Origin: Arthrobacter sp. ISL-30
GTDB taxonomy: Bacteria > Actinomycetota > Actinomycetes > Actinomycetales > Micrococcaceae
Length of the DNA stretch: 64,000 nucleotides
Reading direction: 5' to 3'
Assembly: GCF_018613855.1 (NCBI RefSeq)
Contig: NZ_JAGGPK010000014.1
Coordinates: forward strand, 1-64,000
Part shown: positions 17,691-26,187 of the stretch, piece after piece
Layout of the letters: each line of letters opens with the position of its first letter
Position numbering within the stretch: the stretch's first letter is position 1
Notes under the pieces: model-generated
The model's database searches: none
What the model was told of the DNA's origin: nothing
The model's input: the letters and a program-made list of their open reading frames with translations, nothing else
Made by a program: the position numbers and the translations under genes

Positions 17691-18878
17691 GACGATGGCG
17701 GAAATGCCCGTGATAGCCCGCCCCGTCACAAGCGCATTGACTTCATACGTTCCCTCGTACGAGTAGACGGCCTCGGCATCGGCGAAGATCTTGGCCATTT
17801 CATAGTCCGTGACTATGCCGTTGCCACCCAGGATGCTGCGGCCGAGTGAGACGCTTTCACGCATCCGGGCAGTGGTGAATGCCTTGGCGAGGGCCGACTG
17901 TTCGTCCTTGGCCGCGCCGGCATCCTCCAACTGGGACAGGCGGACCATCATCCCCATCGAGCTGACGGCATTGCCGAGGATCTGCACGAGCTGCTCCTGG
18001 ACAAGCTGGAAGGAGGCCAACGGGCGGCCGAACTGTGTACGCTCCACTGCGTAGCGCCGGGCAACATCGAAGGCGGCAAGCTGCTGGCCCACCGCCTGCC
18101 AGGCGACGCCTAGGCGGGTGACCTTCAGGACCTTGTTTGTATCACGGAAGCTGTTGGCTCCGGCCAGCTTGAAGAAGTCCGGCACTACAACATTGTCCAA
18201 GGTGATGTCGGCGTTCTGGACGGTGCGAAGCGAGATCTTGTTTTCGATCTTCGTAGCCGAGTAGCCCGGAAGAGAGGTGTCCACGAGGAAGCCCTTGACC
18301 TGGTTGTCCGCCACGTCCCTGGCGTAGATCACCAGCCAGTCGGAGAAGGTGGCGTTGCCGATCCAGCGCTTCGCTCCATTGATGGTCCAGTTACCGCCCT
18401 CCTTTCGGGCGGTTGTGCGGGTTCCGCCTGCTACGTCGGAGCCGCCCAAGGGTTCGGTGAGGCCGAACGCCCCGATTTTCCTCAAGGAGTAGATCTCCGG
18501 AAGCCAGGCCTCCTTCTGCTCCTCGGATGCCAAGGCCTCGATCGATCCAGTGAACAGTCCGTCATGAACGCCCATGAATGTGGAGATCGAGGTATCCGCC
18601 CGGGTCACTTCTGCATGGACGAGCCCGGCGAACACATTGGAGTATCCCTGGCGCCGGACCGGGCTCACCAGGTCGATCTCGGCCAGCTTGGGGATCAGCT
18701 CCATAGGGAATTCGCCGCGGTTCCAGCAATCGACGGCTATAGGCCGGACTTCACGCTCCAGGAAGGAACGGATTTCGGCGAGGCGGTCACGCTCCTTGGC
18801 AGTGAGAAGCTGCTCGAAGCCGTAGAAGTCGCCGTCTGCATAGGGAAGGTTGTCGAGGTCGATCCCAGCCTTGGACAT
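17688..18878 (-). CDS. Acyl-CoA dehydrogenase (glutaryl-CoA dehydrogenase-like)
   Basis: A 396-residue FAD enzyme of full family length. Visible features are the FGLTEPLGGSDVAGG signature in the middle domain, WIGNATFSDW, the RRYAVERTQFGRPLASFQLVQ helix, and the catalytic glutamate in the YSYEGTYEVNALVTGRAITG region near the C-terminus. The position of that glutamate and the EGTYE-type end resemble glutaryl-CoA dehydrogenases, but substrate specificity is inferred. It is a single-gene unit with a 153-bp gap to the island border. Confidence 0.9.
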   Translation of the reverse strand: MSKAGIDLDNLPYADGDFYGFEQLLTAKERDRLAEIRSFLEREVRPIAVDCWNRGEFPMELIPKLAEIDLVSPVRRQGYSNVFAGLVHAEVTRADTSISTFMGVHDGLFTGSIEALASEEQKEAWLPEIYSLRKIGAFGLTEPLGGSDVAGGTRTTARKEGGNWTINGAKRWIGNATFSDWLVIYARDVADNQVKGFLVDTSLPGYSATKIENKISLRTVQNADITLDNVVVPDFFKLAGANSFRDTNKVLKVTRLGVAWQAVGQQLAAFDVARRYAVERTQFGRPLASFQLVQEQLVQILGNAVSSMGMMVRLSQLEDAGAAKDEQSALAKAFTTARMRESVSLGRSILGGNGIVTDYEMAKIFADAEAVYSYEGTYEVNALVTGRAITGISAIV

Positions 18879-18984
18879 AGTGCTCCTTTGCGTAAGTTAC
18901 TGACGGGTAACTTACCGCAGATTTTGACGGTGCGCAACGTTGGCGGATCCTCCCCTGGAACCAGCCAGGCAGCTAGCGAGGGCA

Positions 18985-19025
18985 CAAAAAAGAGCCGTGG
19001 CAGGCTGCAACGCCTGCCACGGCTC
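18985..19025 (-). terminator. Orphaned terminator of the tRNA-Met gene
   Basis: Perfect 14-bp arms (18992-19005 and 19012-19025) around a 6-nt loop, followed on the minus strand by a run of six T. It points away from the island and directly abuts the copied tRNA 3' end at 19032, so before integration it would have followed the tRNA-Met gene. Confidence 0.85.
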
Positions 19026-19031
19026 CAAGGG

Positions 19032-19062
19032 GTAGGGCTACTCGGACTTGAACCGAGGACCT
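19032..19062 (-). other. Attachment site copy (tRNA-Met 3' end), distal island border
   Basis: These 31 bp are identical to 62533-62563, which is the 3' part of the tRNA-Met gene (from the variable loop through the discriminator base). Only the 3' end of the tRNA is present here, the standard footprint of integration into a tRNA gene. Confidence 0.93.
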
Positions 19063-19084
19063 ATGATTTGGCGTTTTTCATCAG

Positions 19085-19198
19085 TTGCCGGTGGATGCCA
19101 AAAATGCCTACATTCCGCGGCAGAATGGCCCAAATCGCGCCGCGCGTGCTCATCATTTTTCATTACGCGCCGTTGTTTCCGGTGGGTAAACGGTGGGC
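19085..19198. other. Candidate integrase arm-type sites, left end
   Basis: TTTCCGGTGGGT at 19176-19187 is repeated twice in tandem at the right island end (62441-62463). Weaker copies are TTGCCGGTGGAT at 19085-19096 and TAAACGGTGGGC at 19187-19198. Their presence near both ends only suggests integrase arm binding. Confidence 0.55.
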
Positions 19199-19375
19199 GA
19201 ATTCGCCATCCGAGGGCCGTATCGAAGGACTTCCAGCTACCTTTTGCGTCACCTAATTTCTGCTGTTGAGCCTTCGTATGGCCACCGTCATGCCGCCAGC
19301 CTCTTCAGGTTCCATGAACAGCTATACAGCTGGCGCTACCGCCGGCGATCAAGCTCGGAGACAACGGAGACACTG

Positions 19376-19590
19376 ATGACAACAGGCCAGAAGCCAGCAG
19401 CACGGCGGAAGCTGCCGACGAACAATGGCTGACCCCGAAGGACATCTGCGCGCAATTGCAGATTCCTGAACAGACGTTCTACCAATGGCGGGCGAAGCAC
19501 GTCGGCCCCCGTGCTTACCGAATCGGCCGACATCTACGGATCAGCCGGAGCGAGTTCAATTCATGGTTATCCTCACGCCTGGAAACCTAG
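19376..19590 (+). pseudogene. AlpA/excisionase-like helix-turn-helix protein, frameshifted
   Basis: The second part (about 19426-19590) encodes a typical excisionase-type HTH domain: LTPKDICAQLQIPEQTFYQW, then GPRAYRIGRHLRIS and EFNSWL. It has no ATG/GTG/TTG start in its own frame. An ATG at 19376 with CGGAGA upstream opens a different frame that stops at 19432, and restoring one base near 19426 joins them into a protein of about 71 residues. Position at the att border fits an excisionase for the integrase at 61.2 kb. Confidence 0.6.
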
Positions 19591-20098
19591 AGGACACCGC
19601 TCTCCAGATGCGGGAATTGAAACCGTCAGTGAGCCACAGGGGTGCGCCGACGGGGCCCGAAATCCCCGGGCAATTCAAGATCCTGCAACCGAAGTGCTGC
19701 CTGAAAACCGGTCCGCACGGCCAAAGCGTTGGCAGTAACACGGACTTCGGCCGTTGAAGGTCGATCCGGCGCCCACGAACCCGCACCTACACGCCTTGGC
19801 AAGAGGACCACCATCAGAAACGGCACCCTCGCGGTCCACACCTCCGATGGTAGCGCCGGGTGAACGCAGCCTCGCTAGGGGGACATCGCATCCCGGCCTC
19901 ATATATTCGCCGTCCCCGGCGCACTGTCAAGGGCGCACTCGCGTCACTGCGTGATGGGCCTGCGGCCCGCCCTTGACGGTGCACCAAGGACGGACGCGAC
20001 GGCCTTTAACGGGATGCGGGCAAGACCGGGATGGCTCTGACAGATTCGCTAGGATTCCCATCGACTGGCTGGAGCTTCTAAGGAGTCTGAGTGCTGTT
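19591..20098. other. Non-coding stretch with one hairpin
   Basis: No credible gene. A 10-bp inverted repeat (GTCAAGGGCG at 19926 and CGCCCTTGAC at 19968), extended by GCAC/GTGC outside, spans 19921-19982. Function unknown. Confidence 0.5.
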
Positions 20099-20499
20099 AT
20101 GAGCATCACTGGCGCGCACGCATCTGCTTTCTTCGAGGAAATTTTCCGCGAGGGGCAGGTTTGGACAATACGTGATGCTGGGGCATTCCGGCCCCGTTTG
20201 GGAGCGGAGGTGTTCGTAGCCTGCCAGTTCTGGTCTTTGGGCTCGCGCGCGCAGAACATCATCTCTTCGGTTGACGCATACGCCGGATTTGAGAAAGTCG
20301 TGATCCCTCTACCGAGGGGCGATCCAAGTGGTTGCCGGGCTTTGAGCGTGATGCGCTGAGGGTGGGCCTGAACTGGTCAGGAGATCGCGCAACGGGTTAC
20401 GAAGTCGGATCAAATGCCGCCCTGGCCTCTGCGTTTATTCAACTGAATAAAAGGGTTTTACCGCGTGTTCTAGGGATTTCTTGGTTGATTCTTGTATGA
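20099..20499 (+). pseudogene. DUF2750 family protein, frameshifted
   Basis: The first frame (MSITGAHASAFFEEIFREGQ...) matches the DUF2750 N-terminus, including FWSLGSRAQ and VDAYAGFE. Near 20310 the reading shifts: the rest of the family sequence (SKWLPGFERDALRVGLNWSG, then DRATGYEV) continues in another frame to a stop at 20499. One base has been lost or gained around the CTACCGAGG stretch. Function of DUF2750 is not known. The gene ends about 35 bp before the Tn402-like left end. Confidence 0.75.
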
Positions 20500-20534
20500 T
20501 TCTGCGGCCACGGTTTCGGTACTTGCGGAGAAGT

Positions 20535-20605
20535 TGTCATTTTCAGGAGTCGTCTGCACGGAATGTCAGAAGTCGTCTGCACTGAGTATCCGAAGTCGAG
20601 TGCAC
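20535..20605 (+). repeat. Left end: 25-bp IR plus two 19-bp repeats
   Basis: IR 20535-20559, then TGTCAGAAGTCGTCTGCAC (20564-20582) and a diverged copy TATCCGAAGTCGAGTGCAC (20587-20605), spaced 23-29 bp: a transposase-binding array typical of Tn5053-type termini. Confidence 0.75.
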
Positions 20606-20783
20606 AACTTCAGCTGGGTTGTGGCCCGGCTTCGGGATAGTCCCGCTACTTGGCGGCGCCGGTCACTACGGGGAAAGCTAGGGACGGCGAAGGCGGTCAG
20701 GGCCACGAACGCGGACACCGCCAAGGCCATCAGCCCGAAAGGGTGCGGTGCGCCGATCACGCTGGTCCCACCGGCCGTGGTAG

Positions 20784-21329
20784 CTACTGCTCGAGGCGGA
20801 TGTCGATCTCGCGCTCGACGAAAGTCCATTCCTCGGTCGCTCGGAGCATGGCGACCAGTTCGTCGAACCCCGCTTCCTCTGCAGGGGCGAACTCGAACCA
20901 CGTCAGGAAATCGAACGGCTCACCGAGGTCCCGGCTGTGGTGGAGCCGGCGTGCCACGGCTGGCAGGTACTTCAAGCCGATGGCGATGTGGCGGGAGTGT
21001 TCCTCGACGATCGCCCGCCGCTCGTCTTGTGAAAGTGCCCACCACGCCTGCGATTTCTTGATCGGGATGAGGGCAGCGCGGGTCGCCTCGCGCCGCCCGA
21101 GGCGCGGCGAACGGGACACCAGTTCGTCGTGCTCCCGCTTCGTGACGTACCTCTCGTGACTGACCACGCCGCGCAGCGCCCAGGTAGCTGCTTCAGGAGC
21201 GGCCCGCTCGCCCTCGAGGACTGCGACACGCTCGACCGTCGGAAGAGGCGCCCCCTGCACTGCGGAGATACCACTCACGCGCCAGGCGCCCTCGTGGCCT
21301 CCTGCGAACACAACCGGGAGAATTGGCAT
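20784..21329 (-). CDS. Chlorite dismutase-like heme protein
   Basis: The 181-residue product matches the short (dimeric, lineage II) chlorite dismutase family: proximal heme ligand H114 in SRHIAIGLKYLP and distal arginine R127 thirteen residues later, the same spacing as the catalytic pair of known enzymes (H160/R173 in Nitrospira defluvii). ALIPIKKSQAWWALSQDERR and FDFLTWFEFAP are also family-like. Chlorite to chloride plus oxygen is therefore possible; family members with other or unknown roles exist. It is the cargo of the Tn402-like element and is transcribed away from the resolvase. Confidence 0.82.
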   Translation of the reverse strand: MPILPVVFAGGHEGAWRVSGISAVQGAPLPTVERVAVLEGERAAPEAATWALRGVVSHERYVTKREHDELVSRSPRLGRREATRAALIPIKKSQAWWALSQDERRAIVEEHSRHIAIGLKYLPAVARRLHHSRDLGEPFDFLTWFEFAPAEEAGFDELVAMLRATEEWTFVEREIDIRLEQ

Positions 21330-21660
21330 GCCTCATAGTAGGGGCAAGCGGCCGCCGACACCCAAACAGCTGCGGCGAACGGTGGTGCACGCCCTCTTAG
21401 AAACGCTTATTTTCCGCGAATGATCAAGCAACCCGGAAGCGTGTCCGATTCACCCCTGGTCCACTCCGCTAACGTTCAGCCTCGCGTCGTCCACAGGCGG
21501 CGGTGTGTGTTCTTACAAACGAAGGATTTCAAGAACAGGTTGATTCGAGAATGGCGGTGATTGCGGCGAGCGGCCGCACAGGGGCGTCATTCTGCCGGAA
21601 TCCGCCGTTGTGACGAAAAGCCGCCCCCAAGGCCCGTGGTCCTCATAAATAGTTCTCGAA

Positions 21661-21670
21661 ACTGTACAGT
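21661..21670. promoter_or_regulatory. Palindrome upstream of the resolvase, candidate res/operator
   Basis: Perfect 10-bp palindrome ACTGTACAGT flanked by TTCTCGA and CGAG lies 43 bp before the resolvase start, where serine resolvases usually have their res site and autoregulate. The rest of 21330-21712 shows no gene. Confidence 0.4.
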
Positions 21671-21712
21671 CGAGCGAGGAGCCCGAATCGAGTTTTGAGA
21701 AGAGAAACCCAT

Positions 21713-22294
21713 ATGGCCGCACACCGTATCGGCTACGCCAGAGTGTCCACGCGCGACCAGAACCTTGACCTCCAGCGCGATGCGCTGCGGGCTGCAGGAT
21801 GCGATCGAATCTTTGAAGACACAATGAGCGGCACCAAAGCCCGGCGCCCCGGTCTCGCCAAGGCACTGGAAGCACTCCGTGAGGGAGACACTCTCATTGT
21901 CTGGAAGCTGGACCGTCTTGGCCGCAGCTTGAAGGACCTCCTGGATTTCGCCGGAGGCCTAAACGAGCGCGGCATAGGCTTTGTCAGCCCCACCGACTCG
22001 ATAGACACCACCACCGCCTCCGGACGCTTCTTCTTTAACGTGATGGCATCCCTGGCGCAGATGGAACGCGAACTCATGGTCGAGCGCACCCAAGCCGGCC
22101 TCCGGGCAGCCCGCGAACAGGGCAGAGTAGGGGGACGCAAACGCGTCGTGACCGAGGCCAAGATCCGCTCAGCCCGGAAGCTCCTCAGCCAGGGAACACC
22201 GCCGAAGGAGGTTGCCACCAGCCTCGGGATCTCGGTGCCCACCCTGTACCGCTGGGTCCCAGCAAAGGACACCTCAGCAGCTGCAGTCCCGTAG
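21713..22294 (+). CDS. Serine recombinase/resolvase (Pin/TniR type)
   Basis: A 193-residue small serine recombinase: catalytic S12 in RIGYARVSTRDQNLDLQ, the arginine-rich active-site stretch VWKLDRLGRSLKDL, the long E helix (MASLAQMERELMVERT) and a C-terminal HTH_7 domain (GTPPKEVATSLGISVPTLYR). ATG at 21713 chosen because it starts the catalytic domain. Within Tn402-type ends it is probably the resolvase that separates cointegrates. Confidence 0.88.
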   Translation: MAAHRIGYARVSTRDQNLDLQRDALRAAGCDRIFEDTMSGTKARRPGLAKALEALREGDTLIVWKLDRLGRSLKDLLDFAGGLNERGIGFVSPTDSIDTTTASGRFFFNVMASLAQMERELMVERTQAGLRAAREQGRVGGRKRVVTEAKIRSARKLLSQGTPPKEVATSLGISVPTLYRWVPAKDTSAAAVP

Positions 22295-22303
22295 TCGCTT
22301 TTT

Positions 22304-22428
22304 GTGCAGACGACTATTGAACAAATGCATGACGGTGCATGGGACTTCTGACAACCCGAGGTCAACAGTCCTCTGCACTCGCCCCGTACTTCCGCGGGAT
22401 CCAGTGCAGTCGACTTCTGAAACTGACA
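22304..22428 (-). repeat. Right end: 25-bp IR plus 19-bp repeats
   Basis: Related repeats at 22304-22322 and 22335-22353, then the terminal 25-bp IR 22404-22428, all inverted relative to the left end. Confidence 0.7.
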
Positions 22429-22684
22429 AATGGCTGGTGGGTCTTGGGTGAACGCGTGAAGCACCCCGGACGGAAATCCCCCTGCGCAGTAGAAGCAATC
22501 CCACGCCCTGGTTCCTGTGCCTGCCGTTCCCTGCCCCGAGCCTGCAACTGGCGTCGTCCCTGCTAAAAGAAACCTGGCCATAACGGACATGCCGCCACAC
22601 TTCACTGGTTGGCCATTGGCTTAGCAATATGCCCTAGCGTTCAGTCGATGAGATCCCCGCCAGGCTTCGAAGCACCGGGGCCGT

Positions 22685-22942
22685 TTACCTTGCTTTCACT
22701 AGACTCCCCGTCATAGCTTCGACCTGATTCATGGTTGCGCCTACGGATTTCAACGCTTGGCGGTCAGCTAATTCGTCGTTGCCTGCTGTACCAGCCCATA
22801 GGAACTTGCGGCCGGGCTGGCTTCGTAGATAGATGGCGATTCGGTACACTCCGGGACGCATATTCTTATGGGGCCTGCGCACAGGACGCCAACCAAGCTC
22901 ATGCCGTTCTATATCCCGATAGACGTCACCCATAGCTGCCAT
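22685..22942 (-). CDS. Hypothetical protein
   Basis: An 85-residue basic protein without recognisable domains; it contains KNMRPGVYRIAIYLRSQPGR and ends MTGSLVKAR. Coding status rests on a clean frame with sensible composition between two non-coding gaps. It lies 22 bp from the end of the surface-protein operon, on the same strand, and could be its last member. An ATG three codons in is an alternative start. Confidence 0.4.
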   Translation of the reverse strand: MAAMGDVYRDIERHELGWRPVRRPHKNMRPGVYRIAIYLRSQPGRKFLWAGTAGNDELADRQALKSVGATMNQVEAMTGSLVKAR

Positions 22943-22964
22943 TATCCGACTTGTCTCGCCGCGG

Positions 22965-24293
22965 TCAGAATCGGGAAGCAGTTCCTTGTGTTGCGGTAGT
23001 GGAGAGGCCGTTTCCGGCGATGTCCGTCAGACCCGATACTGGCGTGAAGCTGGCTGCCGCGGTCTGCATAGTCCCCGATGATGGGCTGCCTGTGGCCAAT
23101 GCGCCGAGGGTAACGGTGAGCGTCTTGGCCGTTGGGTTCCACTGGAGGACCGATGCGTTGGGACCGGTTCCCTTGTAGGTGAGCGTTCCGGATGAGTAGT
23201 AATTGTTGCCGAGGGCCACGTTGCCGATCCTCAGGACCGGGCAGCCCGTGCTGGTAACAGTCAGGACGTTGGTGGAGCTGATGGCCACCGTGACCTGGTT
23301 GTCGCCGTTCTGCGTCTGGGTTGTCGCGTTGTCCGTCCAGGCGCTGCAGATGGTGTTGGCACTCAAGGCTTCAGAGAACGTCAGCGTGACGAAGTCCGCG
23401 GGCTCGATCTTGCCGGCCTTATTGCTTCCGGGCCCGTTGTTCAGCGTGACTCCGCTAACCGTGGGCACCGAGACGTCCTTGGTTGAGGTTGCTGTGCCGG
23501 CGGGTCCTGTATTGCCGAAGCCGTCAGTGGCCCTGGCCGAGTACGTGATGGTTCCGGCTGCGAAGGCCGACAGGTTCAGGGGCGAAGCCGTCCAGTTGCC
23601 GCTTCCGTTTGCCGTGACAGTCTGCGTCAGGGTGTGTGCGGCTCCGGTGTCGGTCACGGTCAGTGCCACGGAAGATCCTGCTTCGGCTGTGCCGCTGACA
23701 GGAACGCTGGTCACATTATTGGAGTTCACATAAGCCGGTGCTGTGACCACGGGGGCCACGGGTGGAGTCGTATCCACGGCGGTGGCTGCGCTTCGACTGC
23801 CCTCGGTGCCCTGCCATAGGGACAGCGACGGAGTGACGGAGTAGTACCAGGTGCCGGTGGGAACGTTGGTGTCCGTGCAGGTGACCCCGCTGACGGTACC
23901 GGCGCAGCTTCCGGCGGCCTGGACCTTGGTTCCACCCACGGCGGCGGTTGAGCGGGCAATGCTGTACCCGGTCACCGGACGGCCCGCGGACGTCGTAGTT
24001 GCGGCCCAGCTGACGGTGACGCTGCCCCCCGAGACGGCTGTGGTGGGCGTGGCGCCGCCGGCCACGGTGTCCGCCTTGGCAGCTGCGTAGTTGCCGCTGC
24101 TCATGGTGCTCCAGAAAGCACTGGCCGCCGGGCCGGCCCAGGAGACCAGAGCCACGCCGACGACGACCACCAGCGCGCGGTTCCACGCACTGAAGGACGC
24201 GGCGTCGAAGGACGCACGGCTAAAGGACCAACGACTAAAGGACGCGGCCCGGAGAACCTCACGGCGTGGCGTGGTCTTGCGATGCCGGCTCAT
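22965..24293 (-). CDS. Secreted Ig/Big-like surface protein
   Basis: Last clear gene of a four-gene operon. The 442-residue product starts MSRHRKTTPRR at an ATG overlapping the previous stop (ATGA). After a long basic N-region comes a hydrophobic export segment ending AASAFWSTMSSGNYAAA, a SipW-type signal variant. The mature part has a fibronectin-III-like stretch (about 75-170), a bacterial Ig-like domain (about 180-270, GTAEAGSSVALTVTD, YSARATDGFGNTG) and a C-terminal region with LTFSEALSA resembling SwmB-type repeats. It is probably wall-associated or extracellular; no sortase motif is seen. Confidence 0.82.
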   Translation of the reverse strand: MSRHRKTTPRREVLRAASFSRWSFSRASFDAASFSAWNRALVVVVGVALVSWAGPAASAFWSTMSSGNYAAAKADTVAGGATPTTAVSGGSVTVSWAATTTSAGRPVTGYSIARSTAAVGGTKVQAAGSCAGTVSGVTCTDTNVPTGTWYYSVTPSLSLWQGTEGSRSAATAVDTTPPVAPVVTAPAYVNSNNVTSVPVSGTAEAGSSVALTVTDTGAAHTLTQTVTANGSGNWTASPLNLSAFAAGTITYSARATDGFGNTGPAGTATSTKDVSVPTVSGVTLNNGPGSNKAGKIEPADFVTLTFSEALSANTICSAWTDNATTQTQNGDNQVTVAISSTNVLTVTSTGCPVLRIGNVALGNNYYSSGTLTYKGTGPNASVLQWNPTAKTLTVTLGALATGSPSSGTMQTAAASFTPVSGLTDIAGNGLSTTATQGTASRF

Positions 24294-24811
24294 TTCCGCA
24301 CCTCCAGCGTCACGGGAACCTGGAACTGGGCACCCTGGCAAACGGACGGCGATGTCGGGGACATACTGGCCGCATTAGGAAGGGACAGCAGCACTGACGA
24401 ATTTGCCTGAATTGTCACGGCAGGCGTCAGTGGGGCCGCGGGTGGCCTGAACGTCACTCCGCTGGGCGAACAGGCCGGGTGGGAGGCGTCCGCGGTGACT
24501 GTACCGTTGGCACCGATGGAGTAGACGGTGACCGCGTACGGGTTGGGATTGGTGGCGCGGAGGACGACCTCGGCGCTGCCGCCCGGGACCAGCGTGGTCT
24601 GCGGCGCGTCCCCTGCAATGAAAGCGTCCACCGTGACGGTCTGCATGGAGGTGTTGGCGGCGGATCCGCTGCCTGCACCGGTGCTCGACCAGTAGGCGTA
24701 AGCGGTGCCGACTCCGCCCAGGATACAAAGGGCGGCAGTGGCTGCGGCCGTGCGTGCCAGCAGCCCTGCGACGGGGGTACGCGTGCCGCGGATGCGGGCT
24801 CGTTTGCTCAT
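24290..24811 (-). CDS. SipW-type signal peptide secreted protein
   Basis: A 173-residue exported protein. The N-terminal segment ends TAYAYWSSTGAGSGSA, the hallmark of SipW/TasA-like cassettes in actinobacteria. The rest is Thr/Val-rich and beta-strand-like with one cysteine pair (HPACSPSG, PSVCQGAQ). Third gene of the operon, one base after the preceding stop and overlapping the next start. Role inferred as a filament or surface-layer subunit. Confidence 0.8.
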   Translation of the reverse strand: MSKRARIRGTRTPVAGLLARTAAATAALCILGGVGTAYAYWSSTGAGSGSAANTSMQTVTVDAFIAGDAPQTTLVPGGSAEVVLRATNPNPYAVTVYSIGANGTVTADASHPACSPSGVTFRPPAAPLTPAVTIQANSSVLLSLPNAASMSPTSPSVCQGAQFQVPVTLEVRK

Positions 24812-24812
24812 G

Positions 24813-25652
24813 TCAGTTCCCCTGCCCTGTCCCGGAGTAAGTAAGTTGAAGGGTGGCTCCCTTGCAGCCGTCCTGGAGGAGCGGCGTGTCCAGCATCCTG
24901 ATCTGGGGCCACTTGGCCTGCGCGATGCCCAAGGCTGAGAGCGAGGTATTGCCTGCAGGTACGGTGAGGGGGTACGTCCCCGAGAACTGGCTGATGCTGT
25001 AGTCCGAAGCCGTACATGGGAGGTTCGCCGCCACGGCAGCCGGTGTGCGGACCACCTGGGTCAACGCGACGGTGAGGTTGCTGACGGTGATGGTCTTGCC
25101 GCTCGGGTTGGAGATCTGAAGGTCCAGCGGCCTGGCAATGCCCGGTGCCAGCAGTCCGTAGACCGATCCGGAGATCGCGAACTGCCGCTTCACCTCCTGA
25201 ACCTGCAGTTGGCCCGGCGCCGCGTTGGACTTCGTTGTCCCGCTGGCGCCTGTCACCGTGAAGTCTGTCTTGTTTGCCGGTGTCGTGGTTGCCGTTGAGA
25301 CGGTAAGCGTCGTCAGTGCGGTACCCCCCGAGGTCAGTACAACCCACGACGGCGACCACGCACCTGCAGCTCCGGCCGGCAAGCCCGCAACGGCGAACGT
25401 GACGGTGCCGGCGAAGCCACCTGTGGAGGTGGCGGCCACGGTGTACGTGACGGACTGCCCCTGGTCCACGCTGCGGCTGGACGGGGACAGCGTAACGGTG
25501 ATCCCCGCCGCGGCTTTGGCGGCGTTGCCTTGCTGGCTGGCGGCGGCGAGCCCAGCTACGGAGGCAAGGACAACCACCAACGACAGCAACAGCACGCGAG
25601 CGGAGACGCCCGCTCGGCGGAACGGCGTCATGGTTTCTGGTTGGTCGTTCAT
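24813..25652 (-). CDS. Secreted beta-rich surface protein
   Basis: A 279-residue product with a signal segment (about 17-42, ending GLAAASQQGNA) followed by an Ig-like region with STSTGGFAGTVTFAVAGLPAG (about 75-95), a pattern common in extracellular beta-sandwich repeats, and a second domain with two cysteines (LPCTAS, QDGCKG). Second gene of the four-gene operon. No enzymatic motif seen. Confidence 0.8.
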   Translation of the reverse strand: MNDQPETMTPFRRAGVSARVLLLSLVVVLASVAGLAAASQQGNAAKAAAGITVTLSPSSRSVDQGQSVTYTVAATSTGGFAGTVTFAVAGLPAGAAGAWSPSWVVLTSGGTALTTLTVSTATTTPANKTDFTVTGASGTTKSNAAPGQLQVQEVKRQFAISGSVYGLLAPGIARPLDLQISNPSGKTITVSNLTVALTQVVRTPAAVAANLPCTASDYSISQFSGTYPLTVPAGNTSLSALGIAQAKWPQIRMLDTPLLQDGCKGATLQLTYSGTGQGN

Positions 25653-25734
25653 CTGGAGCCTCCTTTCAGGCCGGACAGGGGGAAACGCCGGAAGCCGGGG
25701 GCCCGCAGTGTGCGGGCCCCCGGCGGAGGATGGC

Positions 25735-26187
25735 CTATTCGCTGGTGACGTTGACGGTCACCACGGCGCTCTTGCAGGCGTCCTGGTTGGCCGTGCTGTT
25801 GTTGAACGTCAGCGTGCCGCTGCCCACAGAGGTGCCGGCTGAGTTGGCGGCCACGGGCGAGTTGCTGGTAACCGCGGTGACGTCGAACCACGCCGGATCG
25901 CAGCCTGCGACGTTGGTGGTCACGGTCGCGGTCAGGGCGCCGACCACGGTGCCGGTGTTGCTGGCGTTGTCCGCCGTGTAGGCGACGCTCGTGAAATTGC
26001 CCGGTGCCAGGCCCGCGGCGAAGGTTGCGTGAAGGGTGACGGTGCCGCCGCCTGCCGAGTTGGCTGCGTTGCCGCTGCCGGAACCAGTGGTGGTCCAGTA
26101 GGCGTATGCCGCCCCGCCGCCGACCGCTACCAGTGCCACGGCTGCCCCAGCAGCTGCCAGACGGCTCTTCTTGGAAAGGTTGCGCAT
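25735..26187 (-). CDS. SipW-type signal peptide secreted protein, first gene of operon
   Basis: A 150-residue exported protein, start fixed by AAGGAGTC upstream of the ATG at 26187. The signal ends AAYAYWTTTGSGSGNAANSAG, nearly the same as in the gene at 24,290-24,811, so the two are related. Beta-rich mature part with a cysteine pair (AGCDPAW, DACKSA). The operon has no signal peptidase gene of its own, so processing must rely on one elsewhere. Confidence 0.82.
   Translation of the reverse strand: MRNLSKKSRLAAAGAAVALVAVGGGAAYAYWTTTGSGSGNAANSAGGGTVTLHATFAAGLAPGNFTSVAYTADNASNTGTVVGALTATVTTNVAGCDPAWFDVTAVTSNSPVAANSAGTSVGSGTLTFNNSTANQDACKSAVVTVNVTSE

Larger units (their letters stand above)
20535..22428. 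mobile_element. Tn402/Tn5053-like element without transposase genes
   Basis: The ends are 25-bp inverted repeats (20535-20559 and 22404-22428; 22 of 25 match) beginning TGTCA and ending CTGCAC, the form known from Tn402/Tn5053 and class 1 integron ends. Inside each end further 19-bp related repeats occur (20564, 20587; 22304, 22335), as in that family. The 1.9-kb interior holds a chlorite-dismutase-like gene and a serine resolvase, but no tniA, tniB or tniQ, so movement would need help in trans. The 5 bp flanking each end (GAAGT, AATGG) do not match, so no target duplication is visible. Confidence 0.7.

Noticed and set aside
20535..22428. Tn3-family assignment for the resolvase element
   Set aside because: The ends begin TGTCA with internal 19-bp repeats, which fits Tn402/Tn5053; Tn3-type ends normally begin GGGG and are 38 bp.
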